Below are positions 53,735 through 63,029 of a stretch of DNA of 64,000 nt, piece after piece. Within the stretch, counting starts at the first letter, position 1, and each line of letters begins with the position of its first letter. The stretch is from Bacteroidota bacterium (GTDB taxonomy: Bacteria; Bacteroidota; Bacteroidia; Chitinophagales; Chitinophagaceae). Position numbers and translations under genes: made by a program. The stretch is from contig JAFDXJ010000006.1 in assembly GCA_018268015.1 (NCBI GenBank), positions 1 to 64,000 on the forward strand, in the 5' to 3' direction. Below the pieces are notes generated by a model, which was not told where the DNA came from, ran no database searches, and saw only the letters and a list, made by a program, of their open reading frames with translations.

Positions 53735-55486
53735 ATGTCTGAATTAAATATCACGCATCCAAAGAAATTAAAGCAACTTGCAGCCACCGCCATTTGCGGA
53801 AATGATATTACCTCATCGTGTTTATATGTATCGGCGCTCACGATTATTTATGCCGGTCAATATGCTTTTATAGCCCTATTAATTGTAGGAATTGTATTAT
53901 ATTTTTTTAGAAAAATATATGGAGAAGCCGTAGGCGCTTTACCATTAAATGGCGGCGCATATAATGTGTTACTCAATACCACCAGTAAGGGCAATGCCTC
54001 TCTGGCCGCGTGTCTCACCATTCTTTCTTATATGGCCACAGCAGTATTATCTGCATCAGAAGCTATGCGATATTTAAACAGTATTTTCCCGGCAGTACCC
54101 ATATTAATCGCTACATTCATTGTCCTAAGTTTCTTTTTGGCATTAACACTAACGGGCATTTCTGAATCTTCCACTGTTGCCATCATTATTTTTATCATTC
54201 ATTTAGTGGTTATAGCTTTATTAATCTTTAGTGCGTTTTATTATATTACAATAAATGGTTTGGGAAATTTAAAACTTAATTTTCAAACGCCGGTCAAGGG
54301 AGGTATAGCTACAGCCATATTTTTAGGATTCAGTGTTGCCATGTTGGGTGTAACCGGATTTGAAACATCATCCAATTTTGTAGAAGAACAAAAACCCGGT
54401 GTTTTCCCAAAAACGCTAAGAAATATGTGGATATTGGTGATTATTATTAATCCCCTTATATCCTTATTGGCTGTTTCCATTTTGCCGGTGCAGGAAATAG
54501 CTTCACATGAAGGCGCTTTCCTTTCGCACTTGGGATCACATACCGGTGGCTCCTGGCTCGCCATGATTGTTTCATTAGATGCTGCATTGGTATTAAGTGG
54601 CGCAGTATTGACTTCATTTATTGGCGTAAGTGGCCTGATCAGAAGGATGACCCTGGACAGGATATTTCCACAGGCATTACTCAAAGAAAATAAAAGAGGT
54701 AGTTCGTCGGCCATACTCATCGTATTCTATCTTTTATGCCTATCTATTTTATTTATTACAAATGGAGAGTTGGGGCCATTAGCCGGTGTTTATACAATTT
54801 CATTTTTATCGGTAATGGCTTTTTTTGGGTTTGGAAATTTATTATTGAAAATAAAAAGAAAAAAGTTACCCAGGCCTGAATATGCTTCCCCAATCGTTGT
54901 TATTTTAGGTATCCTTGGAATTTTCATTGCCTTATATGGGAATATTAAATTGCACCCGGAATTCCTGGTTGTTTTTCTTCAATATTTTATTCCAACCATA
55001 TTAATCATCTATGCCTTTTTAAAAAGGAAAGTAGTGATGCATTATTTACTCCTGTATGCGAATCGTGTGTTTGATAAACTTTCTGAACTGGCATTATTTA
55101 GCCGTTTTCATTTGACAAAGGAAATGCGCAAACTCAATAAACAACCCTTTGTTTATTTTACCAAAGGAGATAATATAGCTACATTAAATAAAGTGATTAT
55201 TTATGTGAAGGATAATGAAATTACACAAAAATTAAAAATTGTTACCGTTTTACAAACGGAAACACAAATGTCTGATACTTTTATGAGGGATTTTGAAGCG
55301 CTGGATCGAGCCTATCCAGATCTTCGGATTGAATACGTTCAAATTCCCGGAACATTTGGACCAGAACTAATTAACCGCTTGAGTCATGAATGGAATATCC
55401 CCCATAATTTCATGTTTATCGGATCACCCGGCGATCATTTCCCGCATCGCGTTTCAGACTTAGGCGGCGTACGATTAATTATTTAA
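53735..55486 (+). CDS. APC-family amino acid permease with cytoplasmic C-domain
   Basis: A 583-residue transporter with about 12 membrane helices over residues 20-430 in the amino acid-polyamine-organocation fold (GFSVAMLGVTGFETSSNF substrate region, GLIRRMTLDRIFPQ). A C-terminal soluble tail of about 130 residues (after YLLLYANRVFDKLSELALF) reads as an alpha/beta domain and ends LGGVRLII. That tail is not a standard part of amino-acid permeases. The substrate is unknown. The ATG at 53735 is used; the frame continues to 53714. Confidence 0.85.
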   Translation: MSELNITHPKKLKQLAATAICGNDITSSCLYVSALTIIYAGQYAFIALLIVGIVLYFFRKIYGEAVGALPLNGGAYNVLLNTTSKGNASLAACLTILSYMATAVLSASEAMRYLNSIFPAVPILIATFIVLSFFLALTLTGISESSTVAIIIFIIHLVVIALLIFSAFYYITINGLGNLKLNFQTPVKGGIATAIFLGFSVAMLGVTGFETSSNFVEEQKPGVFPKTLRNMWILVIIINPLISLLAVSILPVQEIASHEGAFLSHLGSHTGGSWLAMIVSLDAALVLSGAVLTSFIGVSGLIRRMTLDRIFPQALLKENKRGSSSAILIVFYLLCLSILFITNGELGPLAGVYTISFLSVMAFFGFGNLLLKIKRKKLPRPEYASPIVVILGILGIFIALYGNIKLHPEFLVVFLQYFIPTILIIYAFLKRKVVMHYLLLYANRVFDKLSELALFSRFHLTKEMRKLNKQPFVYFTKGDNIATLNKVIIYVKDNEITQKLKIVTVLQTETQMSDTFMRDFEALDRAYPDLRIEYVQIPGTFGPELINRLSHEWNIPHNFMFIGSPGDHFPHRVSDLGGVRLII

Positions 55487-55496
55487 AGTTATCCTG

Positions 55497-56276
55497 TTAT
55501 TTTTTCTCCGATTCTTTTTCATCTAATTTCATAAATGGCTTTAATATATCTATGGGTATAGGGAAGATCGTTGTAGAATTATTTTCAGTGGCAATTTCCC
55601 TTAAAGTTTGCAGGTATCTCAAAGTCAAAGCACTCGGTTGCTCACTCAATATCTGTGCGGCATCACTCAGCCTCTGAGATGCCTGATATTCCCCTTCGGC
55701 AGAAATCACTTTACTTCTTCTTTCTCTTTCCGCTTCAGCCTGCTTGGCCATGGCCCTTTGCATTTCCTGGGGAAGATCTATTTGCTTGACTTCTACATGA
55801 GTAACTTTCACTCCCCAGGGTTCTGTTTGCTGATCAATGATTTGCTGTAAACGTACATTTATTTTTTCACGCTGTGATAAGATATCATCAAGTTCAGATT
55901 GCCCTAATACACTCCTCAAAGTTGTTTGAGATAATTGAGAGGTACCCACCAAATAATTTTCTATTTCAATGACGGCTTTCTGAGGATCAATCACACGGAA
56001 ATAAATAACTGCATTTACTTTTATCGAAACATTGTCCTGTGTAATAACATCCTGAGGCGGTACATCCATAACTACGGTACGCAAACTTACTTTCACCATT
56101 TTATCAATGATCGGTACAAGTAGAATTAAACCGGGGCCTTTGGCTCCCTGGTTTAACACACGGCCGAGACGAAAAATCACGCCTCGCTCATATTCTCTTA
56201 ATATACGGATTGCACTTGCCAGGATATATAATCCTATAATGACTATGATGATCAATCCAACAGGTAATTGTTCCAT
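55497..56276 (-). CDS. Slipin (SPFH/stomatin-like membrane protein)
   Basis: A 259-residue SPFH protein with one N-terminal membrane anchor (residues 7-25), the stomatin core ([57 protein letters not shown]) and a C-terminal coiled region ([22 protein letters not shown]). Stomatins assemble on the inner membrane and organise lipid domains. Gene order nfeD then slipin with a 26-nt gap is the classical bacterial pairing, where the NfeD protease cleaves stomatin in the archaeal example. Confidence 0.92.
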   Translation of the reverse strand: MEQLPVGLIIIVIIGLYILASAIRILREYERGVIFRLGRVLNQGAKGPGLILLVPIIDKMVKVSLRTVVMDVPPQDVITQDNVSIKVNAVIYFRVIDPQKAVIEIENYLVGTSQLSQTTLRSVLGQSELDDILSQREKINVRLQQIIDQQTEPWGVKVTHVEVKQIDLPQEMQRAMAKQAEAERERRSKVISAEGEYQASQRLSDAAQILSEQPSALTLRYLQTLREIATENNSTTIFPIPIDILKPFMKLDEKESEKK

Positions 56277-56302
56277 TTTTTTACATTTTTATTTTTAAAA
56301 AT

Positions 56303-57628
56303 TTAAATCGTGTCTTCTTTTAAAAGATCTACAAATAAAGTAAATCCTTGTACGCTTTTGATAATCACTTTTTCATCTTTTTGAATATTATCTGCCACCG
56401 CAGTAGCTTTCCAGGTTTCGCCCATTATTTTCACTAAACCATCCGGATCAAGGGCTGAAATCGTTTGGGCTGTTTTACCAATGAGGGCCGATGCACCCGA
56501 AACAGGTTTGGCTTTTAAAGCCTTCAATCCAATACCTACCACAAAAAGAAAAAATAAAGCGGTAACAGCAGTAGTAGAAATAATAACAGTCCATGAAAGT
56601 GAGGCTATATTTTCCAAGGGGCTGCTTCTAAATAAAATCATAGAACCCATAAGCACCGAAATAATTCCGCCAATGGTTAGTATTCCATGACTTGTGATTT
56701 TTATTTCCAGCAAGAATAATACAATACCAAAAAGAATCAATGCAATACCGGCATAATTGACAGGTAACATGCTCATGGCATAAAATCCTAATACCAAAGA
56801 GATCACTCCTACTATACCCGGGAAAATGGCGCCGGGACTAAACAGTTCAAACAGGATCCCGTAAAAACCCAGCATGATGAGTAAATAGGCAATATTGGGG
56901 TCGCTCATTTTGTCAAGGATCTTTGCAAAAAATCCCATGTCATTTTGAACGACTTTAGCGTTTTTTGTATGTAATACAACGGTTCCGGAGGATAATTTCA
57001 CTTCTCTTCCATCTAACAAACGCAGCAGGTCTATGTCATCTATGGCAACCAAATCAATGACATTCTTTTCTAGTGCTTCCTGTTCTGTAATGGAGACACT
57101 GTTTCGAACAGCCTCTTCTGCCCAGTCCACATTCTTACCTCTTTTTTCTGCAATAGTTCGGATAAAGGCCACCGCATCATTGGTCATTTTCATATTCATG
57201 ATCGAATCTACATTACCCTGCATGGTGACCGGGTGAGCTGCGCCAATATTTGTTCCCATAGCCATAGCCGAAATATTTGCTGCCATTGTAATAAAAACGC
57301 CCGCAGAAGCTGCTCTTGATCCTTCCGGAGACACATATACCACAACGGGTACCGTAGATTGAAATATATCACCTACTATTTTGCGTGTAGATTCCAATAA
57401 TCCACCGGGTGTATTTAAATGAATAATCAGGCAGGCTGCCTGCATCTTTTGAGATTCTTCAATGGCATTATGAATATACTCTGCTGATGAAGGATTGATG
57501 GCACCTTCTATATGTATGGATAAAACTTTTTGAGAATAGGAAAGGGATGTAAATATCAACAAAAATGTCAATAAACACAGGGAGAAAACAGATCGCTGAA
57601 TCCAAGTAAATCTTTTCCTAATCATCAT
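56303..57628 (-). CDS. NfeD-type membrane serine protease
   Basis: A 442-residue protein with signal-like N-terminal helix. The ClpP-like protease domain has catalytic Ser in SRAASAGVFITMAA and helper Lys in the later VDWAEEAVRNSVS region. A membrane block of several helices and a C-terminal OB-fold NfeD domain (LIGKTAQTISALDPDGLVKIMGETWKA) follow. By family it cleaves stomatin-type partners and takes part in membrane quality control. Upstream in-frame codons to 57646 exist; the MMIRKRF start at 57628 is chosen for its signal sequence. Confidence 0.9.
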   Translation of the reverse strand: MMIRKRFTWIQRSVFSLCLLTFLLIFTSLSYSQKVLSIHIEGAINPSSAEYIHNAIEESQKMQAACLIIHLNTPGGLLESTRKIVGDIFQSTVPVVVYVSPEGSRAASAGVFITMAANISAMAMGTNIGAAHPVTMQGNVDSIMNMKMTNDAVAFIRTIAEKRGKNVDWAEEAVRNSVSITEQEALEKNVIDLVAIDDIDLLRLLDGREVKLSSGTVVLHTKNAKVVQNDMGFFAKILDKMSDPNIAYLLIMLGFYGILFELFSPGAIFPGIVGVISLVLGFYAMSMLPVNYAGIALILFGIVLFLLEIKITSHGILTIGGIISVLMGSMILFRSSPLENIASLSWTVIISTTAVTALFFLFVVGIGLKALKAKPVSGASALIGKTAQTISALDPDGLVKIMGETWKATAVADNIQKDEKVIIKSVQGFTLFVDLLKEDTI

Positions 57629-57866
57629 TGCTGTAATATAAGTCAAAGTAATTGGCCGGCAAAAAACAATTCAACTTTTAAACGCAGGAATCTGCTTATT
57701 TAACAGCCATTTTAATATTCAAAAGATAGGCCGGTGAATTGAAATATTTGACATAAAAACAAAACATCATTTTTCTTGAAAAGACAGATGAAAATATTTC
57801 AAGATGGATAAACTTCTTAAAAGATCATGAGTTAAGGCTTTAGAAAAAGGAAGTGTTTTTCTGACC
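57629..57866. other. Gap upstream of nfeD
   Basis: AT-rich, no gene seen. It contains the nfeD promoter region (a TACTTTG near 57654-57660 on the minus strand). Confidence 0.35.
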
Positions 57867-58310
57867 TTATCCAGCAAATTCACGCATTTCGTTTTCTTTC
57901 GGGATTTGCTGGTAGTGAATAAAAAAATCATACTGGGCAGTAACACTTACCAGGATTGAAAATGTGGCAATAGCCGCAAATATTTCAGGCGATGAAGAAT
58001 AGTTGGCAAATACTTCTCTGAAGATGCTGTAAAAAAGTACGGTAATGCCAATACCGCCAAATAGCATGAGCCAAAATATGCCTGCACGATGAATCTTTTT
58101 ATATAAACTTGCAAAAATAAAAATGACGACACAAGTGGGTACAAACAGCCATGCACTCATTTCCAAAGTGAAGAGGAACGTTTTTAAAACTTTTTCAAAT
58201 GTATAATCGGTATCAGCAAGAATATGTGCCGAAGAAACCGTTGCATTCACAAAAGTGGCCACCAGGAAAATATAAATAGAAATGCGTAATGGCATTGATA
58301 AACGCTTCAT
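57867..58310 (-). CDS. Hypothetical four-helix membrane protein
   Basis: I do not recognise the family. The 147-residue protein has four hydrophobic helices (about 9-27, 43-67, 73-95, 107-124) with short loops, and a charged C-terminus (QQIPKENEMREFAG). The first helix may be a signal anchor. The gene stands alone between nfeD and recA, on the same strand as both. A TACCTTTG box lies 16 nt upstream of the ATG. Confidence 0.65.
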   Translation of the reverse strand: MKRLSMPLRISIYIFLVATFVNATVSSAHILADTDYTFEKVLKTFLFTLEMSAWLFVPTCVVIFIFASLYKKIHRAGIFWLMLFGGIGITVLFYSIFREVFANYSSSPEIFAAIATFSILVSVTAQYDFFIHYQQIPKENEMREFAG

Positions 58311-58326
58311 CCCTAAATTTTTTTGC

Positions 58327-58334
58327 CAAAGGTA
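58327..58334 (-). promoter_or_regulatory. Promoter -7 element of the four-helix protein
   Basis: Minus-strand TACCTTTG fits TAnnTTTG, 16 nt before the ATG at 58310. Confidence 0.45.
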
Positions 58335-58507
58335 CGTGGAAAATGTTAGATGACTGTCTTCAATCCTGTATTAAAAATTTCATCAATGCCCTTTTCCCCT
58401 CTTAAAGTTCTATGTAATCAGTGCGAATATATTTCTCACAAATGGTTTGCTGCATTTCTGTCTATTTTAAAAAATCAACAAACCAAATTGCTTTCATGAA
58501 TATAGCT

Positions 58508-58539
58508 AAAAAAAAGAGCCATCCTTTTTTGGATGGCCC
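58508..58539 (-). terminator. Intrinsic terminator of recA
   Basis: On the minus strand GGGCCATCC and GGATGGCTC pair around an AAAAAA loop and a T-run follows. It begins 18 nt after the recA stop. Confidence 0.85.
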
Positions 58540-58557
58540 GGTACTTAGAACCAAAAA

Positions 58558-59589
58558 TTATTTTTCTCCCTTTTCAGGTGGGTTCGTGGTATTTAAATCA
58601 TCCCCTTTAATCTTTAGCCGGATCTTTTTTTCTATTTCATCAGCCAGTCCGGGATTATCTCTCATTAATTCTTTTACGGTTTCTCTGCCCTGACCTAATT
58701 TATTATTATCATAACTAAACCAGCTACCGCTTTTCTGTATTATGCCCAATTCCACTCCCATATCTATGATTTCACCAATCTTACTGATTCCTTCACCAAA
58801 AATGATATCAAATTCTGCAAAGCGAAATGGAGGAGCTACTTTATTTTTAACCACTTTCACTTTTACATGATTCCCTATGGGTGCGTCTCCGTCTTTAATT
58901 TGTGATAAGCGGCGTATATCTAATCGCACTGAAGCATAAAATTTCAATGCATTACCGCCGGTTGTCGTTTCGGGATTACCAAACATGACTCCGATTTTTT
59001 CCCGTAGTTGATTAATAAAAATACAGATTGTATTCGTTTTATTGATGGTTGCGGTCAATTTACGTAAAGCCTGGCTCATCAAGCGGGCTTGTAATCCCAT
59101 TTTACTATCACCCATTTCTCCCTCCAATTCACCTTTAGGAACAAGGGCAGCTACCGAATCAATAACAACCACATCTAAGGCACCGGAAAGGATAAGCCTA
59201 TCAGCGATTTCCAGGGCTTGTTCACCATAGTCCGGTTGAGAAATAAGGAGACTATCTATATCTACGCCCAACTTTTGTGCATAGGTATTATCGAATGCAT
59301 GTTCTGCATCAATGATGGCGCAAATGCCTCCTTTCTTTTGCGCCTCTGCAATAATATGCGTGGCAATGGTGGTTTTCCCACTCGCCTCCGGGCCATAAAT
59401 TTCAATAACCCGTCCACGCGGCACACCTCCTACACCCAATGCCGCATCAAGTCCTATGGAGCCTGTTGATATTACTTCAATCTGCCTCACCCCTTTTTCA
59501 TTCATCATCATTACACTTCCTTTGCCAAAGTCTTTATCAATTTTATCAATCGTAAGTTTTAAGGCTTTTAATTTTTCATTATTACTCAT
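58558..59589 (-). CDS. recA: Recombinase RecA
   Basis: A 343-residue DNA strand-exchange ATPase for homologous recombination and SOS repair. Walker [10 protein letters not shown] (66-74), the [11 protein letters not shown]alker B, the L2-region [25 protein letters not shown] and [10 protein letters not shown] are canonical. The ATG at 59589 fits family length. No LexA-box-like palindrome was identified upstream; a TAGTTTTA box lies near 59624-59631 on the minus strand. It has its own terminator. Confidence 0.97.
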   Translation of the reverse strand: MSNNEKLKALKLTIDKIDKDFGKGSVMMMNEKGVRQIEVISTGSIGLDAALGVGGVPRGRVIEIYGPEASGKTTIATHIIAEAQKKGGICAIIDAEHAFDNTYAQKLGVDIDSLLISQPDYGEQALEIADRLILSGALDVVVIDSVAALVPKGELEGEMGDSKMGLQARLMSQALRKLTATINKTNTICIFINQLREKIGVMFGNPETTTGGNALKFYASVRLDIRRLSQIKDGDAPIGNHVKVKVVKNKVAPPFRFAEFDIIFGEGISKIGEIIDMGVELGIIQKSGSWFSYDNNKLGQGRETVKELMRDNPGLADEIEKKIRLKIKGDDLNTTNPPEKGEK

Positions 59590-59734
59590 ATAGTTCGTCT
59601 TTTCTTGTATATATAAATAGAGTGTAAAACTATATCATTTTTTTGACAAACACTAATATTTTTAGTAAATTAAATAAGCCCTTTTGAAGGGATCATATCT
59701 TATCATTTTCCTTTAATTTCATGGATTCATACAA

Positions 59735-60820
59735 ATGGAGAAAAAGAAATATGCTGTTATCCAGGTAATTGACCAGCTCCATGCCGGGGGTGCGGAGCGG
59801 GTGTTGGTTGGTTGGGCCAATATTTTATCCGAAAAGGGGCATTCTTCTGCGGTACTTACCACCGTTTCACCCGGTATCTTAAGAAAGGATATACACCAGG
59901 AGGTTTCCTTTTTTAACCTGAACAGGCAGTGGAAATGGAACCCTTTTGCTATGTATAGAATGATACAAATTTTAAAAAAATATGATATTATTCATGTTCA
60001 CTCCTCTCATAACCTGAGGTATGTATGGCTTGCAGCAAAATTGTTTAGGTTACATAAGCCCCTTTTTTTTCATGAACATTTTTATTTTGAAAAAATTAGT
60101 TGGCATAGGCGGATTATATATCCCAAAACCATGATGATCTGCGTTTCGAAATTTGTTCGAGATTGGGCTATTCAAAATCAATTGTCCACCGAAAAGAAGG
60201 CCTTTTTATTACCCAATATTATTCTTCCCCAAAAGATTGATATCATCTCAAACACTGCAAGGAAAACAAACTCTATCATACAAATTGTAACGACCGGAAA
60301 TATAGCGCCCAGGAAAAATTATGAATTCATTTTGGAGGTTTTTAAAGAATTAAAAAAACAACTATTTGAAAATTTTCATCTGACAATTATTGGTTCTGTA
60401 GCGGATAAAAAATATTTTCATTATATACAAAATAAGATTCTCCTGGATGGACTGGAAAAACAGGTTGAATTCATACATGATTGTGCAAACATTCAACCGA
60501 TACTACATCAATTTGATATAGCATTACATGCATCAAAATTTGAAACAGGTCCATTGGTATTAATTGAATACCTGGCGAAAAAAATACCTTTCCTAACATT
60601 CCAAACCGGTCAAGTATCCGAGCAAATTAAAAATGAATTGCCTGAATTCGTATTGGAGCATTATGATCCAATCTTATGGGTTTCGGCCATACAAAAAATA
60701 ATTTCTGCTGACAAAAAACTATTACATAAAAGGATGGAATCTGTTTTTGAAAAAAATTTTTCCGTAGATCAATATTATGCAAAAGGAATGCATATTTATT
60801 CACAAGGTTTTCCTGAATGA
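59735..60820 (+). CDS. Glycosyltransferase family 4-type
   Basis: A 361-residue GT-B enzyme. The acceptor-side loop is LHAGGAERVLVGWANIL (the GGAExxL motif). The donor half has ITTGNIAPRKNYEF-like, VTIIGS-like and an EFIHDCANI patch, and ends with the SKFETGPLVLIEYLAKKIPFL motif whose E is conserved in GT4 enzymes. It probably transfers a hexose for surface polysaccharide. It stands alone: recA is divergent on one side and the OPT transporter is convergent on the other. Confidence 0.86.
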   Translation: MEKKKYAVIQVIDQLHAGGAERVLVGWANILSEKGHSSAVLTTVSPGILRKDIHQEVSFFNLNRQWKWNPFAMYRMIQILKKYDIIHVHSSHNLRYVWLAAKLFRLHKPLFFHEHFYFEKISWHRRIIYPKTMMICVSKFVRDWAIQNQLSTEKKAFLLPNIILPQKIDIISNTARKTNSIIQIVTTGNIAPRKNYEFILEVFKELKKQLFENFHLTIIGSVADKKYFHYIQNKILLDGLEKQVEFIHDCANIQPILHQFDIALHASKFETGPLVLIEYLAKKIPFLTFQTGQVSEQIKNELPEFVLEHYDPILWVSAIQKIISADKKLLHKRMESVFEKNFSVDQYYAKGMHIYSQGFPE

Positions 60821-60842
60821 GAATAAATATGGCTTGGCTTTT

Positions 60843-62951
60843 TTACCGAATCCCAATCGTTTCATCTTCTTCCAAAATTCCTTCAATGGCTGAAGTATCT
60901 TTTTTCATAGCAATACGATATAAAAGGAATGCAAGGATTAAAAATGCAATCACACCCAGCCATTGATACATACCCGGCGATAGCCATTCTTCAAGTTTTA
61001 ATTCCATATTGATGGCTTCTAATTTTTTAGCGATTGTTTCACTTCCGGCAATAAGCAATGCGACGATCACACCAGCCAAGGCACCTCCGGCAACAAGACC
61101 CGTTGCAAATAAATTGCCCTTGCCTAAATCATCTTCAGTAACCACTTCGCCTTTTTTCTTTTTCTTCCAATCCACAAGGCCACGTAAAACACCACCGGCA
61201 AAAATGGGCAATGTGGTACTCAAAGGAAGATAAGCTCCTACTGCAAAACTCAATGAATTGACACCACATAATTCCATCACCAAAGCAAGTGCAACGCCAA
61301 CAAAAACAAATTGCCAATCCAGGTTAAATGATAAAATACCTTTGATCAAGGTTGCCATAAGTGTTGCCTGTGGAGCCGGAAATTTGTCCGTTCCTATTGC
61401 ATGTGTAAAACCCATTTGCACCATATCCGATGTAGGTGTATCCAACACTTTGATGGTTAAGCCTATAACCAGTGATGAAACAATAGCGCCTATGAATAAA
61501 GCAATTTGTTGATTCTTTGGTGTAGCCCCTATGATATACCCTGTTTTCAAATCCTGGGACGTGGCGCCTGCGTTTGCAGCCGCAATACAAATCATTCCGC
61601 CAACGACCAATACCATTGGTTCAAAAGTTTTCCCGGTCCATCCAATACCAATAAATACCAGGCAGGTGGCCATAATGGTTGCAATAGTCATTCCGCTAAT
61701 AGGATTATTGCTTGCTCCAATAATACCTACAATACGTGATGAAACAGTTACAAAAAAAGCCCCAAAGATGACTACTAATAGCCCTAATAATAATTTACTT
61801 AAAAAAGAATCTCCGGGTATCATGGGAATAAAAGCCATCAATATCACAAGAATGATACTGCCGAATAAAACCACTTTAATACTAAGGTCTTTGTCGGTTC
61901 TGGCATTTGCAGCATTATGATCCCTGTTTTTTACAGATCCAATACTTTCTTTAAATGAAGTGATAATGGTCGGAATGGTTTTCATTAAAGTAATAAACCC
62001 TCCTGCGGCTACGGCACCGGCACCAATCTGACGGATGTATGCCCGGTATAATGCCTGCGATGAATCTGCAAAAAGATGTGTAACCGGGTCCCAGTTACCG
62101 GGCCCGCCTGCTGTTGCAAGATCTTTAAGATAGCCCAATTTGACCAATTGTGCCGCGATCATCGTTTGGTCATGAACCATCAGGGTAGCCAATAAAGGAT
62201 TTAATACGAGCCAGCTTAAAACACCACCGGCAACTAGCGCTCCACTTATTCTCAACCCAATGATATATCCTACACCTAAGTATTCCGGTGTGATTTCTCC
62301 GCTGATTTTGGCGGCAGGAAAATACTTATTGTAAAGATTTGTAGTGTATTCAGGAACCTCTGCAATGACATGCATTATTTTTTGAAGAAATGCATAGATT
62401 AAGGCTATCCCCACTCCCCAAAAAGCGGTCTTAGCAATATCTCCACCTTTCTCCCCGGCTTTTAAAACTGCAGCACAAGCCGTTCCCTCCGGGTAAGGTA
62501 ATACACCATGTTCTTTTACGATGAGTGATTTTCTCAAAGGAATCATCATCAGTGTCCCAAGTAAACCACCAAAAATAGCCAGCACTAAAATGGTCATATA
62601 ATTAAAAAACCCGGCACCGGCACTTTGGCCTGTGCTGTCTATTGACAGAAATAAAAATCCTGGTAAAGTAAATGCCACACCGGATGCAATACTCTCACTG
62701 GCAGACCCGGTTGTTTGTATAATATTATTTTCGAGGATAGTTGTTTTTAGCAGACGGCGTCCAATCGTTATCGCAATAACCGCAATTGGGATAGATGCAC
62801 TTACGGTTAAACCTGCTCGTAAAGCCAGGTACACATTAGCTGCACCAAATAAACATCCCATGATACAACCTGTAATAATTGCTTTGAGGCTAAATTCTTT
62901 TATCACCGTACTCGGTGAGATAAAGGGTTGAAATAGTTTCTTCTCTGCCAT
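60843..62951 (-). CDS. OPT-family oligopeptide transporter
   Basis: The 702-residue membrane protein has about 14-16 helices and OPT landmarks: GLFGAANVYLALRAGLTVSASIP at the start, a TTGSASESIASGVAFTLP-type motif, LPYPEGTACAAVLKAGEKGG, and repeated glycine-rich helices. The family imports oligopeptides or metal-chelate complexes coupled to protons. It is in line with the POT transporter gene, whose stop lies 78 nt upstream, so both may be expressed together as a peptide-uptake pair. Confidence 0.9.
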   Translation of the reverse strand: MAEKKLFQPFISPSTVIKEFSLKAIITGCIMGCLFGAANVYLALRAGLTVSASIPIAVIAITIGRRLLKTTILENNIIQTTGSASESIASGVAFTLPGFLFLSIDSTGQSAGAGFFNYMTILVLAIFGGLLGTLMMIPLRKSLIVKEHGVLPYPEGTACAAVLKAGEKGGDIAKTAFWGVGIALIYAFLQKIMHVIAEVPEYTTNLYNKYFPAAKISGEITPEYLGVGYIIGLRISGALVAGGVLSWLVLNPLLATLMVHDQTMIAAQLVKLGYLKDLATAGGPGNWDPVTHLFADSSQALYRAYIRQIGAGAVAAGGFITLMKTIPTIITSFKESIGSVKNRDHNAANARTDKDLSIKVVLFGSIILVILMAFIPMIPGDSFLSKLLLGLLVVIFGAFFVTVSSRIVGIIGASNNPISGMTIATIMATCLVFIGIGWTGKTFEPMVLVVGGMICIAAANAGATSQDLKTGYIIGATPKNQQIALFIGAIVSSLVIGLTIKVLDTPTSDMVQMGFTHAIGTDKFPAPQATLMATLIKGILSFNLDWQFVFVGVALALVMELCGVNSLSFAVGAYLPLSTTLPIFAGGVLRGLVDWKKKKKGEVVTEDDLGKGNLFATGLVAGGALAGVIVALLIAGSETIAKKLEAINMELKLEEWLSPGMYQWLGVIAFLILAFLLYRIAMKKDTSAIEGILEEDETIGIR

Positions 62952-63029
62952 ACCGGGTATTTATAATAAATATGGGTTTAATAAATTTAAAAGATAGTCA
63001 CTTACTTTAAAGTCACTCGTCTTAAAAGT

